A model generated the notes under the pieces. It searched no databases. It was given only the letters and a program-made list of their open reading frames with translations, and was not told where the DNA came from. Shown piece after piece: positions 37,606 through 46,434 of a DNA stretch of 64,000 nucleotides (position 1 is the first letter of the stretch; each line of letters starts with the position of its first letter). The stretch comes from Agarilytica sp045430305. GTDB lineage: Bacteria; Pseudomonadota; Gammaproteobacteria; Pseudomonadales; Cellvibrionaceae. Made by a program: the position numbers and the translations under genes. The stretch spans positions 248,001-312,000 of the forward strand of contig JAILXW010000001.1 of assembly GCA_045430305.1 (NCBI GenBank). Reading direction: 5' to 3'.

Positions 37606-40600
37606 ATGACGGAAATTGGCGAAAGCGTAGCACCCACGTTTGTGACCGTCGACGAGGTTGAAGACAACCATTTTGTCGGTGTAAAACTTGTCTACCCAAA
37701 TGGTAAACCTTTCATTTGGCCGGTTAAATACAGCGCGAAAATCGAAGGTGTTGACCAATACGGTTGCACTAACTTTGAATCCGAAGCCCAGTACACCATG
37801 CTGGCACCGGGTGCAAAAGGCGAGTTCAATTTACAAGAAGAAACGCTCGACGACGATCTTGCAAAAACACGTAAAGAAATCAAAGCGCTTCTTGATCAGA
37901 TTATTACCGACGAGAAAGAGCAAAAAGCGCGTTACGATGCGATTCTAGAAGAGTCAGGGGCGATGGATCGTGGCCTTATCATGATCGGCGCTTTTATGAC
38001 GGGTGTTGGCGACGGAGCGGTCGGCCTTGTTGAATTCGTTGGTGATGCGTTAGAAACCGGCGGAAAGGCGTTGTGGTTTGGTATTCAATCTCAAAGTAAT
38101 GTGCTTGAAGCCGCATGGGATAAGTATATAGAAGGCGATGAAAAAGCCTTTTTCGAAGCCGTACAAGATAAAAATGTAAAAGATTTTGCCGATACCTTTG
38201 GTATTACACCAAAAGAAATGGCGCGCTCACTAGCAGAAGCCTATGAAATTATGGCCTTCGTAATGGAAGACGACGAACAGCAAAGTATGTTGATGCAATT
38301 TGCCAAAGATTACGTGCTAGCACAATCCAAAACCGAACAGGCAAGTATTGTTGGCTCGGCGGTGTTTGACGTGATTCTTGGCGCGGTGTTGGCGGCAACC
38401 ACCGGCGGCGCCGGTAATGCAGCACAAATTACAGCAAAGGTGCGCCACGCTAGTTTATTTCGCCCACTTGCACAAAAACTGGTTAAATTCACTAAGCTCG
38501 GTAAAAATAAAAAGTTACCTAAAAAAGTGGACGCCAAGTTAGATGAAATTACCGAAGTTAAAGTTGAAAGCGCTGCGAAGCAGAAACTTGAAAAAAATAC
38601 CGTTGATAACGATAAGATAAAAAAAGAAGCCGATAAGAGTAAAAATAAGGACGAAGATAAAAAACAGTCAGAAACCAAGAAAAGCGAAAATAATAGCAAG
38701 GCAGAATCGAAGACAAGTTCTAGCGCAACAACAAAAGAAACTGATAAGCCCGGCACAAACAAAAATAGCGAACCAACGCCTGAAACGAAAAAGACCGAGA
38801 CAGGCGGCGAACCTATTTCGCTCGTCACAGGTGAAGAGCTATTAGAATTAACAGACTTTCAATTTCAAGGCCCAGTTCCCCTAACTTGGACGCGCACCTA
38901 CCGCAGCTCGAACTCAGATAATATCGGCCTCGGCCATGGATGGACACATCCACTTTCTGCAAAGTTAGAGTTGGATGAAAGCGAAGTTAAATACTTCGAT
39001 GCAGAAGGGCGAATCATTACCTTCGCAACACCATCTATTGGCGGTAATAGTGTTAACACTGCAGAAAACCTCTCGATTACGCGCAAGTCCTTAACGTCTT
39101 TCTCGCTAAGCGCAACCAATGGTGGCGACCCAATGGTCCGCCGTTTCGAGGCTGTCAGTAGTAATAGCACATTACACCTTCATTCTATTGGTGACATATA
39201 CGGCAACGCTTTAACGCTTCACTATGCAAATCATCGTATTGCTACGGTCGAGGGGCAGGGTGAAACGTGGCGTTTTAGCTATAACGAACAAAACAACCTT
39301 TCGGATATTGTTTGGCAAACGTCGACAGGTAAACAAAAGAATCTTGTAGCTTACCAGTACGACGACAACCATGATTTAGTGCGAGCCGAAGATTCGGTAG
39401 GTAATGCTGAACACTATGCCTTTCAAAACCACCTCATTACCAAGCGCACACTAAAAAGCGGCTACAGCTTTTATTTCCAATGGGATGCTCAAGACAGCAA
39501 AGCCCGCTGTGTTCGCAACTGGGGCGATGCGATTAATGGGCAGCCGACCTACGACTACACCTTCCAGTGGGATAGGGCCAACAAACGTGTTGCAATGAAA
39601 GACACGCGTGGTGGTGTTGCATATTCCCAGTTTAACGAGCGTGGAATGCCTGTTTATGAGCGCGATCCAGAAGGTGCCGAAACCCGCAAGGAATACGATG
39701 CTCTAGGTAATTTAATTAAAGTCACCGATGCCCTTGGTCAAGTAACGCGTTTCACCTACGATGCAGCCGCCCAACTAAAAAATGTGGTGGAAAGCTCTGG
39801 TATTAAGCGCGATTTTGTTCGTGATTCAAAAGGTAACCTTACACAGGTTATCGATCCGTTAGGCAACTCCTGGAAACGAAAGTTTAATGATCGCGGGCAA
39901 GTTATTAGCCAAATTAACCCTAATGGCGATGCGATCCAGTATAGCTACAATCAAATGGGTTACATCAATGCCATTACCGATCCGCTCGGTCGTACTTGGA
40001 ATTATCTGTGGGATAACCTAGGCAAACTCATCGCCCTAAAAAATCCCAATGCTCAACAAACACGATACACCTACAGCGATTTTGGCGAACTAACAAAAAT
40101 CACCTGGCCCGATGGGCAAGCCACCGAGTACCGTTACGACCATAACGGCAACTGTATTGCAATAAAACAACCCGATGGGAAAGTAGAACAGTTTTCTTAC
40201 AATGGGTTAGGTTTGCTAACGAATCATCAAGACAGTGCTGGGCGACGCACACAATACCAATATAACGGTTTATCTCAAGTTATTCGTCGTATTGATCCCA
40301 ACGGACAAACCTTAGATTACGGTTATGATGGCGAGCGTAACCTTGTTGGCCTAAGCAATGAAAAAGGCGAACAGTACACACTTAAATACGACCTTAATGA
40401 ACGTTTGATTCAAGAAAAAGGCTTCGATGGCCGGATTCAACGCTACCAATATAATGCGGCCGGGCACCTCGTTAGTTCAGAAGATTACAGCCCCGATGGC
40501 CGAACACTCGTTAATCAAGTTGTTTACGCGCGTGATTCAGAAGGGCGATTACTCAAACAAATAGATGGGCGTAAAAATGAAACGCTCAATGAATTTAAAT

Positions 40601-42405
40601 ACGATATAGTCGGGCGACTTACCGCAGCGAAAAACCCATTCCGTTCACTCAAATGGAAATACGATAACGTTGGCCGAGTTGTAGAAGACTGGCAAGACAG
40701 CAACGTCATCAAGCACGCTTACGACACAGCAGGCCAACGTCATCAAACCATCTTGCCCAATGGCGAGAACATTCAATATCACTTCGATAATATCGGCGCT
40801 TTTACAGGCTTAGACTTTAATGGTCAAAATGTCGCGAGCATTCAACGCGATGCAATGGGGCGCGAACTACAACGCAACTTAAGTAACGCGCTCAGTTCAG
40901 AACAGCGTTACGACCCGCAAGGCCGTTTAGTTGCACAACGCACAGGTAAAACCGAGGGTGATAAACCCTTTAAAGCAGTTAGTCAGCGACAATTTCATTA
41001 CAATCAATTTGGCCAATTGGCTCAAATTGACGATCAAATTCGTGGTTCAACCAAATACCACTACGACGCACTCGACCGCCTAACCAAAGTCGAAGGGCCA
41101 AACCCAGAAAGCTTTGTGCACGACCCCGCAGGCAACATACTTTCAACACAATCGCTTGCTACCGAATCAAAAGACAGCCCGCAAAATGACAGCGCCGCGC
41201 CTACACAAACACCCGCGCAAGTCAGCGGTAACCGCCTCGCATTCTTTGGTGACGTGCACTACCAGTATGACCACCTTGGGAACCGAGTCGGCCAAGCGCG
41301 CGGTAAAAACCAAAGCTTAAAAACCACATATCGCTACAATGCGTTAAACCAACTTACTGATGTTATGCACAACAACGTGCATACCCAATACACCTACGAC
41401 CCATTGGGCCGAAGAATCGGTAAACGCAACGCGCAAAGCCATACTGAATTTTTATGGCTTGATGACGTTCTCTTAAGTGAAAAAGAACTCACGCCAGAAA
41501 ATGAATTAAAAGAAGAAAAAATATACCTTTTTGAGCCGGGCACCTTCAAACCAATGGCCTTCGTTCAAGAGCAAGAAGTTTATCACTACCATCTTGATCA
41601 CCTAGGCACACCACAAGAAATTACCAACAGCCAAGGTGAAATCGTTTGGGCCGTAAGCTTTAAAGCCTATGGTAATTTAGCGGTAGCTTACCGAAACCAA
41701 GTTGAAAATAACCTGCGTTTTCAAGGGCAGTATTTCGACGAAGAGACGGGCCTGCACTATAACCGGTTTAGGTATTATGATCCGGGGTGTGGAAGGTTTA
41801 TTACACTTGATCCTGTAGGTTTAAACGGAGGGCTAAACGCTTATAGTTATGCTCCAAATCCTATAGGTTGGACCGACCCTCTAGGATTAACATGTAAAGA
41901 GTCTACATTGCATGAACGCGGAACTAAACCTGGACCGGGTGAAAGATCATTAAGTAAAACCGAATATAAAGACATGATGTCGAGGACTAGAAATAAAGGG
42001 CCTGAATTTCAAGCTGATTTAGATCGGCGTCTCGATCAGGAGGGTTTTGTTTATCGAGCTACGTCTTCTCGAAATGTTGAGTTTTATAAAGAGGCTGGAC
42101 ATGTTAATCGAGATGCTTATATGACTTTTGATGATGTTGGAATGGATCCTAAAGTTAATATGGATAAAAGTCAGGTCTTTGATCATTGGGGGGAACCTGA
42201 TGTATTGTTGAAAATTCCAAAGTCAGAAATTGTTGATGCACGAGTTCCTCGCCCATTTGGTGGTACTTTAGAAAAGGGGTGGGAGCCCGTTACAGAAGCT
42301 TATCCCGCTGCTGGCTCTGGTGGCAATTCTCAATTCCTTGGAAAGACTAAGAGCTGGGATGATAGTTGGGTCACTCCTCTCGATAAATCAGGACCTAAAA
42401 AATAA
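37606..42405 (+). CDS. Rhs-repeat T6SS effector with variable C-terminal toxin
   Basis: 1599 residues. An N-terminal region (1-250) includes hydrophobic GLIMIGAFMTGVGDGAVGLV and, near 250-272, a membrane-like VFDVILGAVLAATTGG. A Lys/Glu-rich linker follows (about 320-398). The DUF6531-type entry to the Rhs shell starts at about 400 (GGEPISLVTGEELLELTDF). YD repeats (for example YDALGNLIKVTDALGQ) run to the core motif RFRYYDPGCGRFITLDPVG near 1386-1404, and DPLGL ends at about 1426. The last 170 residues are the toxin: YRATSSRNVEFYKEAGH, AYMTFDDVG and PRPFGGTLEKGWEP. No PAAR is fused; the DUF4150 protein upstream fills that role. Confidence 0.94.
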   Translation: MTEIGESVAPTFVTVDEVEDNHFVGVKLVYPNGKPFIWPVKYSAKIEGVDQYGCTNFESEAQYTMLAPGAKGEFNLQEETLDDDLAKTRKEIKALLDQIITDEKEQKARYDAILEESGAMDRGLIMIGAFMTGVGDGAVGLVEFVGDALETGGKALWFGIQSQSNVLEAAWDKYIEGDEKAFFEAVQDKNVKDFADTFGITPKEMARSLAEAYEIMAFVMEDDEQQSMLMQFAKDYVLAQSKTEQASIVGSAVFDVILGAVLAATTGGAGNAAQITAKVRHASLFRPLAQKLVKFTKLGKNKKLPKKVDAKLDEITEVKVESAAKQKLEKNTVDNDKIKKEADKSKNKDEDKKQSETKKSENNSKAESKTSSSATTKETDKPGTNKNSEPTPETKKTETGGEPISLVTGEELLELTDFQFQGPVPLTWTRTYRSSNSDNIGLGHGWTHPLSAKLELDESEVKYFDAEGRIITFATPSIGGNSVNTAENLSITRKSLTSFSLSATNGGDPMVRRFEAVSSNSTLHLHSIGDIYGNALTLHYANHRIATVEGQGETWRFSYNEQNNLSDIVWQTSTGKQKNLVAYQYDDNHDLVRAEDSVGNAEHYAFQNHLITKRTLKSGYSFYFQWDAQDSKARCVRNWGDAINGQPTYDYTFQWDRANKRVAMKDTRGGVAYSQFNERGMPVYERDPEGAETRKEYDALGNLIKVTDALGQVTRFTYDAAAQLKNVVESSGIKRDFVRDSKGNLTQVIDPLGNSWKRKFNDRGQVISQINPNGDAIQYSYNQMGYINAITDPLGRTWNYLWDNLGKLIALKNPNAQQTRYTYSDFGELTKITWPDGQATEYRYDHNGNCIAIKQPDGKVEQFSYNGLGLLTNHQDSAGRRTQYQYNGLSQVIRRIDPNGQTLDYGYDGERNLVGLSNEKGEQYTLKYDLNERLIQEKGFDGRIQRYQYNAAGHLVSSEDYSPDGRTLVNQVVYARDSEGRLLKQIDGRKNETLNEFKYDIVGRLTAAKNPFRSLKWKYDNVGRVVEDWQDSNVIKHAYDTAGQRHQTILPNGENIQYHFDNIGAFTGLDFNGQNVASIQRDAMGRELQRNLSNALSSEQRYDPQGRLVAQRTGKTEGDKPFKAVSQRQFHYNQFGQLAQIDDQIRGSTKYHYDALDRLTKVEGPNPESFVHDPAGNILSTQSLATESKDSPQNDSAAPTQTPAQVSGNRLAFFGDVHYQYDHLGNRVGQARGKNQSLKTTYRYNALNQLTDVMHNNVHTQYTYDPLGRRIGKRNAQSHTEFLWLDDVLLSEKELTPENELKEEKIYLFEPGTFKPMAFVQEQEVYHYHLDHLGTPQEITNSQGEIVWAVSFKAYGNLAVAYRNQVENNLRFQGQYFDEETGLHYNRFRYYDPGCGRFITLDPVGLNGGLNAYSYAPNPIGWTDPLGLTCKESTLHERGTKPGPGERSLSKTEYKDMMSRTRNKGPEFQADLDRRLDQEGFVYRATSSRNVEFYKEAGHVNRDAYMTFDDVGMDPKVNMDKSQVFDHWGEPDVLLKIPKSEIVDARVPRPFGGTLEKGWEPVTEAYPAAGSGGNSQFLGKTKSWDDSWVTPLDKSGPKK

Positions 42406-42836
42406 TGAATGATCAATTTGATTTAATTTTAGAAGAATTTAGATCCGGAAAAATTAAGACAGATGATTTCGATAAATGGCTAAGTCAGAATTTGGGTGCG
42501 GTGTCGGTGTTGTTATCTCGTTCAGCTTTTTTAAAGCTAAAGCAAGGTGATCCAACAAGAGCGTTATTGGAGCGTCTTGGTAGTGGCTGTTCCTGTTCTA
42601 ATATCTATAAAACAGGTCCGTTTAGATCCAGTTCTGAATTTGATATTTGTATGGCTGAGGTTGATAAGGCGAAAGCATCGGGTGCTGTTTCAGCGACACG
42701 GGAACCAGGCTGGGTGAAGCCTGACAAGAAGGAAATTGGGGGCGCAGGATTTTATGAATGTTCTAATTGCCATGCAATCTGGAAGGTTCTTTCGCCAGAA
42801 AGAGCATTTCTAGGGGAGTGGAACAGAATAGCGTGA
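42405..42836 (+). CDS. Candidate immunity protein for the Rhs toxin
   Basis: 143 residues. ATG overlaps the Rhs stop by one base (TAATG), the usual arrangement for effector and immunity genes. No family is recognised. The N-terminal half is helical and acidic; two Cys clusters, GCSCSN (about 65-70) and YECSNCHAIW (about 121-130), could bind a metal ion as a split zinc ribbon. There is no signal peptide or membrane segment, so it is cytoplasmic, implying that the toxin acts on a cytoplasmic target. Base composition is visibly more A/T-rich than in the Rhs shell region, as in the toxin tip. Confidence 0.75.
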   Translation: MNDQFDLILEEFRSGKIKTDDFDKWLSQNLGAVSVLLSRSAFLKLKQGDPTRALLERLGSGCSCSNIYKTGPFRSSSEFDICMAEVDKAKASGAVSATREPGWVKPDKKEIGGAGFYECSNCHAIWKVLSPERAFLGEWNRIA

Positions 42837-43162
42837 TCTCAGTAAAAGAAAGTCTATCTGTTTTATTTAGTATCTCTAATGTTGATAACTTGTGAAATTT
42901 AACGATATGAATCGCCACCGATTTGCTAGATGCCTTTCAGCCATAGAAAATGGCACAAAGAAAGGTGTTTATCGGAGCAAAGGGTCAGAGCACTTGGTTT
43001 GTAAATCTTTTTCTTCTTAATGTGGTGGCGGCATAAGTTCGAGCTTCACTTATTCGGTTTTGGTGAATATTCACCAGCAGGCTGTCCAGTTTATAGCAGC
43101 GAGTCGTCCATTTTGTGCCTGCCCCTACTCGATGATCACTGAAACTTCAAAAAGAGTTCCAT
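42837..43162. other. 326-bp gap after the immunity gene, possible element remnant
   Basis: No convincing gene. A 37-codon open frame (42907-43020, starting MNRHRFARCLSA) has no ribosome site. TGGCACAAA at about 42951 and TTTGTGCC at about 43112 form an inverted pair, which could be the worn ends of a small mobile element. This is suggestive only. Confidence 0.35.
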
Positions 43163-44401
43163 ATGTACTCCATCACGCGTTTCGCATGCCTTGTTAGCTT
43201 TTCTTTGCTTTTAAACTCTTCTCTTGTTTTCGCAGCCAGCAAAGCGGAGATCAAGCTGCTCGTTGAACAGGAAAAGCAAGGCGTAGAAGGGGCTAGGGTT
43301 AAATTATTTAAGGCGCTTCAGAATGATAAGATAAAAGCGGCGACGGACGCCTCAAAGCTAGAGGTTATCAAAAAGTATGCGGACCTTGGCGACGCTTACG
43401 CAAAGTTTGACTTAGGGCTGTTTTATTATAATAGTGCTTCTACTCCTGATGAGTACAATCTTGCCTTGCAGTGGTTTAAAGCTAGCGTAGAGTCAGGTAT
43501 TGAAAAGGCCAACGAATATATTGGGGTTATCTTTTATTCGGGTGCTTTAGGTCGCTCAGATCACGCGTCTGCATTACCTTATTTGTCTAAAGCAGCGGAT
43601 TTGGGTAGTGACCATGCTCAGCATGCTCTGGGTATGTTGTACCTCCAAGGAAAGGTGGTTGCACAATCTCTAGAAAAGTCTGTTGAATTGTTTACGTTAA
43701 GCGCAGAGCAAAATAATGTGGATGCTCAAAGCGTGCTTGGTCGCATGTACTACGATCCAAAGTTTGGCTTTCAAAATTTTACAATATCTTTCGATTATTT
43801 ATCCAAAGCTGCGGAAGCTGGTGAGCCCAAGGCTCAGTTTTATTTGGGACGAATGTATAGACTGGGGCTAGGCGTAGATAAAAACGATGAAAAAGCAGCC
43901 TATTGGTATGAGAGCAGTGCGCGGCAGGGGTATGTCGAGGGTCAATACAATATCGCTTATTTTTATGGCAAAGGTATTGGTGTCGAGAAGAGTGACCAAA
44001 CCGCAGTGTATTGGTATAGCCAGGCCGCGCAACAAGGGGATGCAAGAGCAATTAATAATCTTGCAGAGGCAATTCGCTACGGTCGTGGTACAGAGAAAGA
44101 TATTCATAAAGCGATTAAGTATTACAAAATGGTCGCGAAAGTATTACCCGTCGCTCAAGTGAACCTTGGGGTAATTTATAAAAATGGTGAAGGTGTTGCA
44201 CCTGACTACGCTCAAGCAAAGCATTGGTTAAAGCAGGCCACCGAGAAAGGTGTTGCTGAAGCAAGCTACGAACTTGGGTTGATGCATTATTATGGATTGG
44301 GTATTTCTGTGGATAAAGTACAGGCAAAATATTATATCGAAGCGGCCGCAAATAAGGGCTTCGATAAAGCAGTGACCGCAATGACAGAATTAAGTTTTTA
44401 A
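43163..44401 (+). CDS. Secreted Sel1-like repeat protein
   Basis: 412 residues with a signal peptide at 1-24 (LLLNSSLVFA, cleaved before ASKAE). From about 75 onward it consists of Sel1-type 36-residue helical repeats: AKFDLGLFYYN, ANEYIGVIFYSG, AQHALGMLYLQG, AQFYLGRMYRLGLGVDKN, GQYNIAYFYGKGIGVEKS, AQVNLGVIYKNGEGVAPD and ASYELGLMHYYGLGISVD, about nine in all. Sel1 solenoids act as protein-binding scaffolds. It should be periplasmic. No enzymatic domain is present. The partner is unknown; the gene follows the T6SS island but on different grounds is not obviously part of it. Confidence 0.92.
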   Translation: MYSITRFACLVSFSLLLNSSLVFAASKAEIKLLVEQEKQGVEGARVKLFKALQNDKIKAATDASKLEVIKKYADLGDAYAKFDLGLFYYNSASTPDEYNLALQWFKASVESGIEKANEYIGVIFYSGALGRSDHASALPYLSKAADLGSDHAQHALGMLYLQGKVVAQSLEKSVELFTLSAEQNNVDAQSVLGRMYYDPKFGFQNFTISFDYLSKAAEAGEPKAQFYLGRMYRLGLGVDKNDEKAAYWYESSARQGYVEGQYNIAYFYGKGIGVEKSDQTAVYWYSQAAQQGDARAINNLAEAIRYGRGTEKDIHKAIKYYKMVAKVLPVAQVNLGVIYKNGEGVAPDYAQAKHWLKQATEKGVAEASYELGLMHYYGLGISVDKVQAKYYIEAAANKGFDKAVTAMTELSF

Positions 44402-44507
44402 TTCATCCCTTTCTCGGCATAGTTGCTCCTGTGTTGCCCAGATTAGTTTTGACCCCTCTCGATTCTTGCTGTTAAATACCCCAAAATTGAACAAAAAGGG
44501 GTTACTA

Positions 44508-44894
44508 ATGAGTAAATCAAGCTTAGAGGCAGGTTTAAAAGTGCGCCGTGAAGTGATGGGCGATGAATTTGTTGATCGTGCTCTAAATAACGCAACCGAG
44601 TGGGATCAGCCCCTCCAAGATATGGTCAATGAGCACGCCTGGGGAAATACTTGGGTGCGAGATGGATTACCTAGGAAAACACGTAGTCTAGTGACCATCT
44701 CTATGCTTGCAGCTCTCAAGTGCAGTCAGGAGCTAAAAGGGCACGTACGGGGTGCGCTTCGAAACGGTTGCACGGTCGATGAGATTCGTGAAGTTCTACT
44801 TCATTCTGCCGTATATTGCGGTGCCCCGGCGGCTATCGACGCCATGCGATCGGCAAAAGAAGTGATTGATGCTTGGGAAGAAGGTAGTAACTAA
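44508..44894 (+). CDS. pcaC: 4-carboxymuconolactone decarboxylase-like protein
   Basis: 128 residues from ATG 44508, chosen for its AAAAAGGGG site; the frame is open earlier but without support. It matches PcaC along its whole length: KVRREVMGDEFVDRALNNAT, EHAWGNTWVRDGLPRKTRSLVTISML, HVRGALRNGCTVDEIREVLLHSAVYCGAPAA. PcaC decarboxylates gamma-carboxymuconolactone in the protocatechuate branch of the beta-ketoadipate pathway. No other pca gene is nearby, so a related decarboxylase or AhpD-like role remains possible. Confidence 0.87.
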   Translation: MSKSSLEAGLKVRREVMGDEFVDRALNNATEWDQPLQDMVNEHAWGNTWVRDGLPRKTRSLVTISMLAALKCSQELKGHVRGALRNGCTVDEIREVLLHSAVYCGAPAAIDAMRSAKEVIDAWEEGSN

Positions 44895-44911
44895 GCGTTT
44901 GTCTGAGTTCG

Positions 44912-45154
44912 CTATTTCAACGAGCCAGCGGTGCTGATCGTTGTCGAGAGCTCAGGTTTCCGGCTTAAAGAATTCGTAATCAGGCATGTGTTTTCGGATT
45001 TTTCTAGTAGGCGCTGGGCTTTATCCAAATTAGTACCTTCCGTAACGTGCAGCGTGGCATGTGCTCTATAGGTAATAAACTTCGTTATTTTCTCTTTCTT
45101 GTCGAGAATGCAATAGAAGGTGACGAAAGGCGTTAATGTGAAGGGCGTATAATT
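44912..45154 (-). pseudogene. 3' fragment of an OsmC-family gene
   Basis: The minus-strand frame reads FITYRAHATLHVTEGT, then NLDKAQRLLEKSENTCLIT and NSL, which is the C-terminal half of OsmC/YhfA-type peroxiredoxins including the conserved second Cys in ENTCLITNSL. About the first 60-80 residues, with the first catalytic Cys, are missing: the frame runs upstream into the hairpin at 45155-45186 and then into the neighbouring gene. The fragment is antisense to pcaC-like transcription. It is a gene remnant and probably not translated. Confidence 0.75.
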
Positions 45155-45197
45155 CACCCCGGAAAGCCACACGCTTTTCCGGGGTGATTATTTTTTT
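45155..45197 (+). terminator. Strong intrinsic terminator
   Basis: CACCCCGGAAAGC and GCTTTTCCGGGGTG pair (13-14 bp, one bulged base) around CACAC, followed by ATTATTTTTTT on the plus strand. It would stop plus-strand transcripts from the pcaC-like gene; the stem may also serve the minus-strand gene ending at 45204. Confidence 0.85.
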
Positions 45198-45203
45198 CAA
45201 AAA

Positions 45204-45797
45204 TTAATATTGGCAATTACCTTGAATCGCTTCCCAGTAGGGTTCTTCATTTGTTCCAGTATTTCTAATCCCTTTTACAGTGGCGGTATTCATCACGCCC
45301 AGGAAATCATTTGAATCGGTTGTCCATGCTGAACCATAACGTTCATCTGCAAAGCCTCGTTCAACTAGTAAGCTTGGAGTTCCAGGAATACACTCGGGTG
45401 TTTCAATATGGAAAAAGGGTTTAATAAAGGGAATAGCACCGCAGGTGCTCGACGTTTCTTTGGCGTAATCGTAAAATCTAACTCCAGTATAATGACTGCC
45501 TGGGTGAGTAAAAAACCATTTAGTCATAACCCATAAGTCATCGTACACGTCAAACTGCAAATCTCCCGCGTAGGTGCCGAGCCATTCTCCTGTGCCGTCT
45601 AACTGAAATTGAATTTCAAATTGGTTTGGAAGTTGACCGTTTACAGCCGCGTTATGCCAGCCCCAAGTCGTGATTTTGTATCCGCCTTCAATATCTTCTC
45701 CATACCATCCGTTAACGGAACAGACAGCGGCATTCACCGAAGAAGAAAACGATAAAAACAAGATTGTAGAAAAAACAAGCTTATAAAAATTAGACAT
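45204..45797 (-). CDS. Unrecognised secreted protein
   Basis: 197 residues from ATG 45797, which has GGGGAC upstream and opens a signal peptide (MSNFYKLVFSTILFLSFSSS, cleaved after VNA); the longer frame lacks a ribosome site. The mature protein has four or more Cys residues and many Trp/Tyr residues (CSVNGWYGEDIEGGYKITTW, DLWVMTKWFFTHPGSHYTGV), a composition typical of small extracellular beta-proteins. No family is recognised. It is monocistronic, ending near a bidirectional-looking hairpin. Confidence 0.78.
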   Translation of the reverse strand: MSNFYKLVFSTILFLSFSSSVNAAVCSVNGWYGEDIEGGYKITTWGWHNAAVNGQLPNQFEIQFQLDGTGEWLGTYAGDLQFDVYDDLWVMTKWFFTHPGSHYTGVRFYDYAKETSSTCGAIPFIKPFFHIETPECIPGTPSLLVERGFADERYGSAWTTDSNDFLGVMNTATVKGIRNTGTNEEPYWEAIQGNCQY

Positions 45798-46065
45798 GTA
45801 GTCCCCAAAATTAAGTTTGATAAGAAAAAACACATAGATGTAAGGCAGATCCAATTCCGTCTTACGTCTAGCTGTAGATTAATTTAGGGGAGGGCGAGGG
45901 GCTAACAAAACGTATAGATAAGGGTTATGAAAAATTATGGTTTGACTTTTATAAATCGGTCAGGTTTTTTGGTGCAAGACTGGGGTGAGGAGAAACGAAT
46001 ATTTTTCGATCATTTTTGGGGCTGGGTATTTAATATTCGTTAATCCGGCCCTGGCTTCTATTACT

Positions 46066-46257
46066 TTAGTTCTTAAGCGGGCATGTACTTAAACCAAATA
46101 CTTTGTACAAAGGACAAAAACCGACTAACCCTGTGACTAATGGAATGATGCCAATCAGTCCAAACAGTGATTTAGGGCCGATTACTACAAGACTCAGTAA
46201 GACAAGGCCAATGATGACACGTAAAACTCTATCTATGGTTCCTTCATTCACTTTCAT
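46066..46257 (-). CDS. DUF2892 small inner-membrane protein
   Basis: 63 residues. VNEGTIDRVLRVIIGLVLLS at the N-terminus, then FGLIGIIPLVTGLVGFCPLYKVFGLSTC at the C-terminus match DUF2892 proteins (YgaP-tail type), with two membrane segments and the CPLY and STC cysteines conserved in the family. Function is not established; members often sit with sulfur-transfer or rhodanese proteins. TGGAGAT lies 5-6 bp before ATG 46257. Confidence 0.9.
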   Translation of the reverse strand: MKVNEGTIDRVLRVIIGLVLLSLVVIGPKSLFGLIGIIPLVTGLVGFCPLYKVFGLSTCPLKN

Positions 46258-46434
46258 ACTTATCTCCAGAGTTCGTTTTTGGTTTGGGTTTTGAGCGCAT
46301 ACTGTACAGTATGTGTTTGGTGAGATTGTTGATTCATATCATAGCATCGGTGTTAGGCTTTTAACCGAAACCATGAGGGCTATAATATGGCGCTGACGTG
46401 GCATTTCTATTGGGGTTTGTTCGTCGGAATCAAA

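Noticed and set aside
42907..43020. 37-codon frame after the immunity gene
   Set aside because: No ribosome-binding site and no similarity to anything I recognise; treated as part of a possible element remnant.
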